Shown: in pieces, positions 35,160 through 43,190 of the stretch | Layout: the number at the start of each line of letters is the position of its first letter | Position numbering within the stretch: the first letter of the stretch is position 1 | Origin: Roseovarius sp. EL26 | Lineage (GTDB): Bacteria > Pseudomonadota > Alphaproteobacteria > Rhodobacterales > Rhodobacteraceae | Reading direction: 5' to 3' | NCBI RefSeq assembly: GCF_900327775.1 | Contig: NZ_OUMZ01000006.1 | Location: forward strand, 372,001-436,000 | DNA length: 64,000 nt | Made by a program: the position numbers and the translations under genes | Notes under the pieces: generated by a model | Databases searched by the model: none | The model's input: only the letters and a program-made list of their open reading frames with translations | Told to the model about the DNA's origin: nothing

Positions 35160-36746
35160 TCAGGGAACGAAACGCGGCAATGGTTTAATCACTTCTTCCA
35201 GTGCATTATCCAACCGTACCCGCGCCGCATCGATATTCTCCGACTGGCCGATAGGGGTGATCAAACGAACGATTGCACTGTCATTTCGCCCCTCGGTGAA
35301 CTTGCCCAGCATCAGCTGAACTTTGGCCTGATACATTGACGCGGTGCGTGTGCTGTTTTGATCATACCAGTAGTATGCCAGCATTCGGTGAACGCCTTTT
35401 TGGATAATCACCTCGTTGAGGGTAAAGGCAGAACCAGCGGGCTGGACATCAACTTGCTCAAGGCTCGCGATTTCCCAGCCGGCACCGGGCAGGCATACTT
35501 CCGGAGAGTGAACGCCACCATCGGCCTGATCTTCATACCAAGCAACGAACAGTTCGACACTGCCTTCCTGTGCGTTGCTGGTCAAAGATACAGACAGGTA
35601 ATCATCTGCACCAAGCACGCCTTCGATTTGTGGATCCAGCGGCTGATGCGGGCCCGCACGCCATTCGCCCATACGGGCAGGGAACAACAACAAAGGCTCC
35701 CGGTCGACTGCTGCAATGTCACGTTCCGGAACCGCCTGCCAGGCCAAAGCGAGAGCCGAGACAAGAAGTGCGCTACCGATCATGGCTTTTGAAGGATGAA
35801 CAAGCTGAATGCGCTTAAATTGCGTCCACAGACCATCAGTGTCTAAATCAAGGGCGTCAATCAGCCCGATGCGGTCGCTTCTCAGCTTGACCAAAATCCA
35901 AGCCAGCAAGAACAGCAGAAGGATACAGACCACAAAAATGACCCAGCCTTCAAAGAAGTGCGAAAATCCTTCGACGTGACTCAGGCCAACATGGTTTACG
36001 ATCCATCCGGCGATCGCAATCCGAACCGAGTTCATGAAAACGGTGATTGGTACGGCCGAGATAAGCAAAATCGCTTTGTGCCACATTGGGCCGCGATAGA
36101 GCACAGAGAAGATGTAGGAAAAGCTCAGGATTGGAAACAGATAGCGTAAGCCGGAACAGGCCTCGGCGACTTGAAGCTTATATACCCCAAGGTCGATGAT
36201 GTTGCCTTCCATATAGACGGGGACGCGGATGAGCTGCAGGAAATAGACGCCCAGCTCAGACGAGACACCTTGTAGATATGTGGACAGGCCATAATAAAGC
36301 GCCCCGGGTAGGGGCAGCATGTAGATAAGATGCACCACAGGCGGCCAAAAGTGCTTTCCGGTTTTCCAGCCAAAGCTGATCAGCAAGATCGCTCCAACCC
36401 ATAGGATGAGCGCATAAGAGACAATATCGCGAATTTCGACCAACCGGCCCGCAATAGCCATCATGACCGCAAGAATAAGCAAAACAACGCCGGGCCAGTA
36501 GTCAGACGCCTCGCGCTTATCAATTGGCACTTCTTTCAGCTGTCTGAGAAACAACAAGCCCGACAGAACCGGGATCAACGGCCCGTGGCTATATTCTGGC
36601 AGTTGCCAAGCTTTAAGCAGTTCGGCAATGCCATCCCAAAAAAAGGCTGCGGCGCCGATAACCGATATCAAAAGCCAGAATGTCCCCCAATGGAACAGAC
36701 CGCCAGTGGTGTGATTGGTTTCGGAATATGAACTAGTATGCGACAT
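35160..36746 (-). CDS. xrtD: VPLPA-CTERM-specific exosortase XrtD fused to an EpsI domain
   Basis: 528-residue inner-membrane cysteine protease/transpeptidase that cuts PEP-CTERM-like sorting signals. The exosortase part (1-285, about eight helices) has the full catalytic set: Cys197 in EACSGLRYLFP, Arg242 in MNSVRIAIAGW and His263 in GFSHFFEGW. After a linker and one more helix (about 322-338) comes an EpsI-type periplasmic domain (about 345-528) with the signature HSPEVCLPGAGW (413-424). This length and fusion are typical of XrtD. Expected substrates in the window are the proteins at 5058 and 40328. Its neighbours are polysaccharide genes, as is usual for exosortases. Confidence 0.93.
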   Translation of the reverse strand: MSHTSSYSETNHTTGGLFHWGTFWLLISVIGAAAFFWDGIAELLKAWQLPEYSHGPLIPVLSGLLFLRQLKEVPIDKREASDYWPGVVLLILAVMMAIAGRLVEIRDIVSYALILWVGAILLISFGWKTGKHFWPPVVHLIYMLPLPGALYYGLSTYLQGVSSELGVYFLQLIRVPVYMEGNIIDLGVYKLQVAEACSGLRYLFPILSFSYIFSVLYRGPMWHKAILLISAVPITVFMNSVRIAIAGWIVNHVGLSHVEGFSHFFEGWVIFVVCILLLFLLAWILVKLRSDRIGLIDALDLDTDGLWTQFKRIQLVHPSKAMIGSALLVSALALAWQAVPERDIAAVDREPLLLFPARMGEWRAGPHQPLDPQIEGVLGADDYLSVSLTSNAQEGSVELFVAWYEDQADGGVHSPEVCLPGAGWEIASLEQVDVQPAGSAFTLNEVIIQKGVHRMLAYYWYDQNSTRTASMYQAKVQLMLGKFTEGRNDSAIVRLITPIGQSENIDAARVRLDNALEEVIKPLPRFVP

Positions 36747-37112
36747 AATTATAAATTCTCAAAAATTCATCCAGATCAGCAAATGCTGAGGGCGGATTAT
36801 ACGATAAACACGACACTTATCTGTCATATCCGAAAATCAGCCGGGAAACTATGTTAAAGGGGGGAATACGCATTCAAAAGACAGTGAGTGACGCATAATT
36901 GATTGAGCATAGAAGGGTGAAAGCCCTTATATCCCCAGTAAATCAAGCTTCTTGGCACGGTATTTGACGTTGTTGATTTGTGCGTAATCCCCCTGATTTT
37001 GGGATATTGTGCGCAATCTGGACGCTTTCCAATTACATGAAACGGGCCCGATTGTGGCTATAGGCCTGCGAATCGGGCATTTTCTCCTGAAATACTGTAG
37101 TTTATCAACTAT
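36747..37112. other. Intergenic region upstream of xrtD
   Basis: No gene seen. On the minus strand a perfect TATAAT (36796-36801), about 50 nt before the xrtD start, is the likely -10, though no good -35 lies 17 bp away. A GCCCGATT (37046-37053)/AATCGGGC (37071-37078) stem with a long loop, followed by ATTTT on plus, may end the mutL-rmuC transcript on minus or a plus-strand RNA. A TGGCACGGTATTTGAC string on plus at about 36953-36968 resembles a sigma-54 site but lacks the -12 GC. Confidence 0.45.
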
Positions 37113-38285
37113 TCATGTCGCATCGCTGTGCGTGTTTTGTAGTGGCACGACCGTAGCGCTGGTTTCTGGGGCAAGCTCTTCAAAATCAAAGTTATCAAGC
37201 CGCTTGGCGCGGCGCCCTGCTTTGTCAGCGGATATTTTGATATCCGAGATATCCTTGGCGGCTTGATTGAAGTGCCGGTCCAGGTTTTCCACCCGTGTGC
37301 CCAGCCGATCTACATCAGCAAAGAGCAGTCCCAGCTCTCGCCGGATCGCACCGGCCTGTTCGCGCATACGGGCATCTTTCAAGATGGCGCGCATGGTGTT
37401 GAGCGTTGCCATGCAAGTGGTTGGCGACACGATCCAGACCCGTGCGGTAAAACCTTCGCGGACAAGCTCCGGGAAATTGGCATGCAACTCGGCGTAAACC
37501 GCCTCGGAGGGCAGGAACATCAACGCGCCATCGGCGGTTTCACCATCAAGGATGTATTTCTCTGAAATGTCCTTGATGTGCTTTTTGACCGAGCTGCGCA
37601 GGAATTTCGCCGCCTCATTCACTTCCCAGTCATTGCTGGCGTTGCGCAGGGCCTCATAAGCCTCCAGCGGGAATTTGCTGTCGATGCATATCGGGCCGGG
37701 CGGATTGGGCAGATGGATCAGGCAATCGGCGCGTTTGCCATTCGATAATGTGTGCTGCAGGGTGTAGCTATCTGATGGCAGGGCCTTGGTTACAATGTCA
37801 TTGAGCTGAATTTCCCCAAATGCCCCACGGGTTTGTTTGTTGGATAGGATGTCCTGCAATGACAGCACATCACCCGACAGTTTGGTGATGTTTTCTTGCG
37901 CCTTGTCTATTGTTTGCAGCCGTTGCTGCAATTCCCCCAACGATTGCGCCGTGCGTCGCGCAGAGCCATGCAGGTTCTGATTCATCTGCTCTTGCACCTG
38001 CGCCAAACGCTGCTCCATCAGTTGCAACATATTGGCCTGCGCTGCAGCCTGCGCCTCGGACACATGGTTCAACCCACCTGCCAATTGATGCTGCCCGTCG
38101 CTCAGGCCCTGCACCCGCTGGCCCAATTGCCCCATCTGCTGTGCCAAAGGCTCTGCCATCCGGGCTGACCGCGCCGCCGCACGCGAGGTGCTGATCAGCA
38201 AAAACAGCACCAGTGCCGTCAAGCCCAGCGCGATCAAGACCAGGGGATCGTTAAGGGAAAGGATGGTGTCACCAATCTGGATCAT
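37113..38285 (-). CDS. rmuC: DNA recombination protein RmuC homolog
   Basis: 390 residues. One N-terminal membrane helix (about 11-32, [20 protein letters not shown]), a long Gln-rich coiled coil (about 35-150), then the RmuC nuclease-like domain with [29 protein letters not shown] and [19 protein letters not shown]. RmuC limits inversion of short inverted repeats and is thought to be a membrane-anchored, PD-(D/E)xK-like nuclease. The start ATG overlaps the mutL stop (ATGA), so the two repair genes are translationally coupled. Confidence 0.93.
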   Translation of the reverse strand: MIQIGDTILSLNDPLVLIALGLTALVLFLLISTSRAAARSARMAEPLAQQMGQLGQRVQGLSDGQHQLAGGLNHVSEAQAAAQANMLQLMEQRLAQVQEQMNQNLHGSARRTAQSLGELQQRLQTIDKAQENITKLSGDVLSLQDILSNKQTRGAFGEIQLNDIVTKALPSDSYTLQHTLSNGKRADCLIHLPNPPGPICIDSKFPLEAYEALRNASNDWEVNEAAKFLRSSVKKHIKDISEKYILDGETADGALMFLPSEAVYAELHANFPELVREGFTARVWIVSPTTCMATLNTMRAILKDARMREQAGAIRRELGLLFADVDRLGTRVENLDRHFNQAAKDISDIKISADKAGRRAKRLDNFDFEELAPETSATVVPLQNTHSDAT

Positions 38286-40147
38286 GTGCGTCCGAACAGC
38301 CGTTCAATATCGGCCAGCTTGAGTTCAACATAAGTGGGCCGCCCGTGGTTGCATTGGCCGGAATGCGGGGTCGCTTCCATCTCGCGCAAAAGCGCGTTCA
38401 TCTCGTCCGCTTGCATCCGGCGACCGGAGCGGATCGAGCCGTGACAGGCCACCCGGCTCAGGATCGCCTCGATCCGCGCTTGTACCGTCAGGCTGTCACC
38501 CTGGTCGTGCAACTCGTCGATCACATCGAGGATCATCGCCTTGGCATTGCAATTGCCAAGGATCGCAGGGGTTTCACGTACCGCAATGGTGCCAGGGCCA
38601 AACGGCTCAACCACCAACCCTAACTTGGCCAGATCCTCGTTCAGCTCCAGCAGGGCACTGGCATCCGCCTCGGACAGGTCAATGATTTCTGGAATCAGCA
38701 AGGCTTGCGATGCCACGCCGTTTTCTGCCATCTGCGCCTTGAGCCGCTCATAGACCAGCCGTTCATGTGCGGCATGCTGGTCTACAATGACCATGCCATC
38801 TTCGGTCTGGGCGATGATGTAATTCTCATGTACCTGCGCCCGCGCCGCTCCCAAGGGCAATGACTGCGGCGCCACCTCAGCGGTTTCAACATCCACCACT
38901 TCCGGCTCTACACGTGCGCTGTACGCACCTTGCATGTCCGCGAACCCCGGCGTGCCCACCGGTTGCGGTGCCTGCGCCTGATAACTTAGTGTACGTGCAC
39001 CCTGTGATGGGCGATCCATCTGATAGATCCGCGCTGGGCCAGTTGGCTCAGGGCGCATCGCCCCCAATGTGGCGTTGGCCACCGTTGAAGATGCTCGGTG
39101 TCCTGCCTCGGCCAGCGCGTGGCGCAGGCCAGACACGATCAACCCGCGTGCCAGCCCCGGGTCGCGAAAGCGCACTTCTGACTTGGCCGGGTGCACGTTG
39201 ACGTCCACCAAGGTCGGGTCGCATTCGATAAACAGTGCCGCTGCTGGATGGCGGTCTCGGCTGAGGAAGTCATGATATGCCGCTCGTAATGCCCCATAAA
39301 GCATCTTGTCGCGTACCGGACGGCCATTCACAAACAGGTACTGTGCCACTGATGTGCCGCGTGAATAGGTCGGCAAGGCGGCATAACCGGTCATATGCAG
39401 GCCTTCGCGTGTGGCATCGATACGCAGGGCGTTGTCTGCAAATTCCTGCCCCAAAATGCGCGCCAGACGACCGTGCAGCGCATCAAACAGATCGCCGGAT
39501 TCCGGATCTGCGCGAAAGGTCACGCGCCCCTCACCACCGCCTGAAACATCGCGCAAGGTGAACCCGACAAACGGTTCCGCCATGGCCAGACGCTTGATGG
39601 TGTCAGTGATCGCCTGCGCCTCGGCCCGATCCGAGCGCATGAATTTCAGCCGCGCAGGTGTCGCATAAAACAAATCGCGCAAGGTGACAGTGGTGCCCGC
39701 GTTGTGGGCCGCAGGGCGTACCGGATCAACCTGCCCGCCAGTCACGCGAATTTCAGCCGCGTCATACCCCGGCGCGCGGGAGGTAAAAGTTAGCCGACCA
39801 ACCGCTCCCAGTGATGGCAACGCCTCGCCGCGGAATCCAAAAGTGTGGATGTTCAGCAGGTCCGAGCCATCAATTTTCGATGTCGCATGACGTGATAGGG
39901 CCAGCGGCAGATCGTCGGGCGTGATTCCGCAACCGTCGTCTGACACCCGGATTAATGTCTTGCCGCCGTCGGCGTAATCAATGGAAATCCGTCGTGCGTC
40001 CGCGTCCAGTGCATTCTCCACCAGTTCTTTCACAGCCGAGGCAGGGCGTTCCACCACTTCACCCGCAGCAATGCGGTTGATCGCAGCATCGTCAAGTTGG
40101 CGAATAATAGGGCGTTTTTCGCTTATCTGGGGGGTCATCTGAGCCAT
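38282..40147 (-). CDS. mutL: DNA mismatch repair protein MutL, endonuclease type
   Basis: About 621 residues. The N-terminal GHKL ATPase has [34 protein letters not shown] and TFGFRGEAL. After a variable linker the C-terminal domain carries [12 protein letters not shown] (from Asp456), fitting the DQHA-x2-E-x4-E nicking motif, with [11 protein letters not shown] and QCNHGRP behind it. So this MutL should nick DNA itself, as in bacteria without MutH. The start is ATG 40147 or ATG 40138; the open frame reaches further but without family sequence. It overlaps rmuC by four bases. Confidence 0.95.
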   Translation of the reverse strand: MAQMTPQISEKRPIIRQLDDAAINRIAAGEVVERPASAVKELVENALDADARRISIDYADGGKTLIRVSDDGCGITPDDLPLALSRHATSKIDGSDLLNIHTFGFRGEALPSLGAVGRLTFTSRAPGYDAAEIRVTGGQVDPVRPAAHNAGTTVTLRDLFYATPARLKFMRSDRAEAQAITDTIKRLAMAEPFVGFTLRDVSGGGEGRVTFRADPESGDLFDALHGRLARILGQEFADNALRIDATREGLHMTGYAALPTYSRGTSVAQYLFVNGRPVRDKMLYGALRAAYHDFLSRDRHPAAALFIECDPTLVDVNVHPAKSEVRFRDPGLARGLIVSGLRHALAEAGHRASSTVANATLGAMRPEPTGPARIYQMDRPSQGARTLSYQAQAPQPVGTPGFADMQGAYSARVEPEVVDVETAEVAPQSLPLGAARAQVHENYIIAQTEDGMVIVDQHAAHERLVYERLKAQMAENGVASQALLIPEIIDLSEADASALLELNEDLAKLGLVVEPFGPGTIAVRETPAILGNCNAKAMILDVIDELHDQGDSLTVQARIEAILSRVACHGSIRSGRRMQADEMNALLREMEATPHSGQCNHGRPTYVELKLADIERLFGRT

Positions 40148-40244
40148 ACCGCTAGACCTAGCACAAATAGCTACGATTCGGCCACTGCCTTGCGGTGGCA
40201 ACACCACCGTATCTTTAGACGCCTACATAAGCGTCTATGCAAAA

Positions 40245-40269
40245 GAAAAACGGCCCCACTCGGGGGCCG
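40245..40269 (-). terminator. Intrinsic terminator of the second VPLPA-CTERM gene
   Basis: On the minus strand the stem CGGCCCC/GGGGCCG (40263-40269 with 40251-40257) is followed by a run of five U (plus-strand A at 40246-40250). It lies about 60 nt past the stop codon at 40328. A further small dyad AGACGC/GCGTCT is at 40217-40236. Confidence 0.85.
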
Positions 40270-40327
40270 CTTGTGTGATTATCTACTCAGCAACACCGAA
40301 GCGCAGATGAGGGTCGCTTTGCCTAAC

Positions 40328-41077
40328 TCAGGCTTTGCGACTGCGACGGGCAATGCCAAACGCACCGAGACCAGCCAGCAAGAGTGGCATGCCTGCAGGC
40401 AGTGGAATCTGGCTTGCACCAAGATTAACTGCGATGTCTTGAACGGTTGCCCAATCTCCATCCTGACCATCAAACCAGTCATAGCCAAGGAAGGTCACAT
40501 TGCCGTTTCCGAAACCAAAGGTGAAGACGGTCGAGAAAGCGCCGGTTTCATATACAGAAGTTGCGCCGCCAAGCGAGGCCAGATTTGCGCCATCGACAGC
40601 GTCCAAACTGGTCAAGGTCGCAGGGCCTGCGCCAAATTCTGTTAGAAGACCTGTCGCCGTAATGCTGGAATCCGGTACAAATTGTGTGCCCGTGAGGCTG
40701 GTTCCAAAGACATCATTGATGAAGGTAAGGCCCTGACCGAAAACGCCAGTCGTCACAAGGTTGCCACCTGCAGTGACAAAATCTGCAATCGCTGTAAGGG
40801 TTGAGGCTGACAGGTTGTCTGAAACGCCGTCGACTTCCAGTTCTGGAATGACCACTGCATCAGCTCCAGCCAAAGCGGCTGCCCAGGCAGCATCTCCCGT
40901 GCCGGAAAAGGCGTTCACGGTATTGCCGGTGGCGGTCAAATCTGCACTCTGGTTAGCGACTTCTCCGCCGACATCCCCATGAGATGGGTCTGAAAATAAG
41001 CTAACAGTTGCGGCTTGCGCCGAGCCAGTAATCGCCATGGCAACCACGGCACTGGCCAATAATGATTTGTAATACAT
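40328..41077 (-). CDS. VPLPA-CTERM sorting-domain secreted protein
   Basis: 249-residue exported protein. A Sec signal (MYYKSLLASAVVAMAITGSAQAA) is followed by a cysteine-free region that looks like a class I glutamine-amidotransferase/ThuA-like alpha/beta fold (ADAVVIPELEVDG, IADFVTAGGNLVTTG, FLGYDWFDGQDGDW). The C-terminal tripartite signal from residue 224 is IPLPA, a hydrophobic helix (GMPLLLAGLGAFGIA) and RRSRK. The ATG at 41077 has GGAG upstream. Second expected substrate of XrtD, 4 kb away. The function of the mature domain is unknown. Confidence 0.88.
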   Translation of the reverse strand: MYYKSLLASAVVAMAITGSAQAATVSLFSDPSHGDVGGEVANQSADLTATGNTVNAFSGTGDAAWAAALAGADAVVIPELEVDGVSDNLSASTLTAIADFVTAGGNLVTTGVFGQGLTFINDVFGTSLTGTQFVPDSSITATGLLTEFGAGPATLTSLDAVDGANLASLGGATSVYETGAFSTVFTFGFGNGNVTFLGYDWFDGQDGDWATVQDIAVNLGASQIPLPAGMPLLLAGLGAFGIARRSRKA

Positions 41078-41566
41078 AAAATTCTCCAAAATCTAAACCT
41101 GCCACACCATAGCAGCGGGTTTTCCATATGTCACTATTTCAGATCCTTTTGTGTCGCAATTACGCCTTGAAAAGAACATGAAATTCCATCCGGATAATCT
41201 GTGTTTAACTGCGGTGTCTAATTGCTCGGTGTGACCGCAAAGAATGTGGTACTAAAGTGGAAATGAGATTCAAAAATTAACTAAGCCATTATGATTATGT
41301 GTAAATTATAAATGAATTTAGAAATCCCCCAAGAGGTGATGTTTAAGCTTTGCGGCTAAAAATTAGAGAGATCTGGCGCTGCTTTATCGAATACACAGCA
41401 CACATTAGGTGAAATTTGAAAACGGATTGTTGTCAGAAATGAGGCAATCATGTGTCTGCGTTCCGGTGCAATCATGTGATTCTGGTGTGCGGTATAATGT
41501 CCGTTTCATTGCAAGCCCGACAGCTTTTACATGCAGATAAACCCCCGCATCTTATATTCGAAAGCG
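41078..41566. other. Gene-free AT-rich region between the VPLPA-CTERM gene and amt
   Basis: No gene found. It holds the minus-strand promoter at 41106-41134 and, on plus, a perfect TATAAT (41493-41498) that points at the amt 3' hairpin rather than at any gene, which might mark a small RNA of about 90-100 nt. The rest is AT-rich with short repeats of no obvious meaning. Confidence 0.4.
41106..41134 (-). promoter_or_regulatory. Sigma-70-type promoter of the second VPLPA-CTERM gene
   Basis: On minus, GTGACA (41129-41134) and TATGGT (41106-41111) are 17 bp apart, and TGC before the -10 gives an extended -10. The start would be near 41099, about 22 nt before the ATG. Confidence 0.5.
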
Positions 41567-41595
41567 CTGAGGCGCAGATGTGTTCTGCGCCTCAG
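41567..41595 (-). terminator. Hairpin after amt
   Basis: A perfect 12-bp stem CTGAGGCGCAGA (41567-41578)/TCTGCGCCTCAG (41584-41595) with a 5-nt loop lies 25 nt past the amt stop on minus. The following bases (CGCTTTCG) are only mildly U-rich. Confidence 0.65.
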
Positions 41596-41620
41596 TTAAG
41601 TGTTATGTAACTCGTTGTTT

Positions 41621-42943
41621 TTATCCGGTGGTGAAATCGGGATAGGCTTCCATTCCCAGCTCCGACATGTCCAACCCATCGATTTCGGTTTGCTCATCAA
41701 CTCGCAGGCCAAAGACAGACTTCAGCGTCAACCACACCAAAGTCGAGGTGACAGTGACAAAGGCGCCGATAATGACAATTGCAGTTAATTGCGTCATCAG
41801 GTTGGCGTCACTATTGCTGAGCACGACCGCCAGTGTGCCCCAAATCCCAGCGCACAGATGAACTGGAATTGCACCGACCACATCGTCGATTTGTAGGCGG
41901 TCCAACAGTGGGACGGTAAAGACAACGATTGCGCCACCGATACCGCCGATCAGCGTGGCAAGTGGCAAGGAGGGCGCCAACGGCTCTGCCGTGATCGCAA
42001 CCAGTCCAGCCAGCGCGCCGTTCAGGATCATGGTCAGATCAGGCTTTTTGTACATGACTTGCGTCAGGACCAGCGTTGTAAGTGCACCCGAGGCGGCAGC
42101 CGTGTTGGTGTTGACAAAGATCCGGCTGATGTCGGCGACATTGCCCGCACTGTCCATGTAAAGCTGCGAGCCGCCGTTAAAGCCGAACCAACCAAGCCAC
42201 AAAATTAGGGTACCTAGTGTAGCAAGCGCAAGGTTCGATCCCGGAAAGGCAGTGATCCGACCCTTTTTATATTTGCCCAGCCGCGGCCCCAGAATGATTG
42301 CACCAGTGAGGGCCGCCCAGCCGCCAACGGAATGCACGATGGTCGATCCGGCGAAATCCTGAAAACCCATGCCATCAAGAAAACCGCCGCCCCATTTCCA
42401 GCTGGCCTGGATCGGGTAGATCAGCGCGGTTAGTACAACGACAAAGGCGAGGAAAGGCCACAGTTTGATCCGCTCGGCCAGGGCCCCTGACACGATCGAA
42501 GCAGTGGTGGCGCAGAACATCAACTGAAAGAAGAAATCAGACCCAACCGAGGCGTAGCTGAGGTCAGGTTCGGCCCGAGCCAATCCGACGGGCTCCATTT
42601 CAGCCACGGCAAATGCACCAATAATGCCATCTATGGTCCAGCCATCACCCGGATACATCAAATTGTAACCGATAACGTAGTAAAAGACCGACGCCAGCGA
42701 GACGAGCGCCATGTTTTTGGTCAGTTGCATGGTGACGTTCTTGCTGCGCACCAGCCCGGCTTCCAGCATGGCAAAGCCGGCGGCCATGAAGAACACCAAA
42801 AAGCCGGAAATCAGAAACATGAACGTGGTAAAGATGAAACCGATTTCGGTGTTTTGGGCGATAAGAGGGGTGTCTTGGGCTTGGGCGTGGACTGGTAAAG
42901 TCATAAGCGTCAAGCTCAATAGGGATAAGGTTCGGGCCTTCAT
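41621..42943 (-). CDS. amt: Ammonium transporter
   Basis: 440 residues: a cleaved signal peptide (MKARTLSLLSLTLMTLPVHAQAQ) followed by eleven membrane helices of the Amt/Rh family. The twin pore histidines lie in DFAGSTIVHSVGGWAAL and PVHLCAGIWGTL; RSKNVTMQLTKN and LGWFGFNGGS are further family blocks. It conducts ammonium under nitrogen limitation and is usually controlled by a GlnK/PII protein, but no glnK/glnB gene is adjacent here. The ATG at 42943 is chosen because the signal peptide begins there. Divergent from the PBP gene across 247 nt. Confidence 0.95.
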   Translation of the reverse strand: MKARTLSLLSLTLMTLPVHAQAQDTPLIAQNTEIGFIFTTFMFLISGFLVFFMAAGFAMLEAGLVRSKNVTMQLTKNMALVSLASVFYYVIGYNLMYPGDGWTIDGIIGAFAVAEMEPVGLARAEPDLSYASVGSDFFFQLMFCATTASIVSGALAERIKLWPFLAFVVVLTALIYPIQASWKWGGGFLDGMGFQDFAGSTIVHSVGGWAALTGAIILGPRLGKYKKGRITAFPGSNLALATLGTLILWLGWFGFNGGSQLYMDSAGNVADISRIFVNTNTAAASGALTTLVLTQVMYKKPDLTMILNGALAGLVAITAEPLAPSLPLATLIGGIGGAIVVFTVPLLDRLQIDDVVGAIPVHLCAGIWGTLAVVLSNSDANLMTQLTAIVIIGAFVTVTSTLVWLTLKSVFGLRVDEQTEIDGLDMSELGMEAYPDFTTG

Positions 42944-43190
42944 TGTTAGGGTCTCCTTGCGTCGGGTCCGCATGTTTGCAGGTGCAGCAAAACCGTTGAG
43001 AGGGGTCAGAGACAGGAATTCGATAGGATCTGGTGAAAAACTAAGCCAATTTTGCGCATGAAATACACGCTTTGGGCTGGTTGCCTAAAATGAAGGCAGT
43101 ATAAAAACATCAACGCCTCATAAAGAAGGGTCAACTTTCTGGTGGCGGCAGTGTAAAGTAAATCAACAACAGGTCCCGGGCAGGACGAGC

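Noticed and set aside
36953..36968. Sigma-54 promoter, which would match RpoN control known for some PEP-CTERM genes
   Set aside because: TGGCACG is present but the -12 element reads TTGAC instead of TTGC, and it points away from xrtD.
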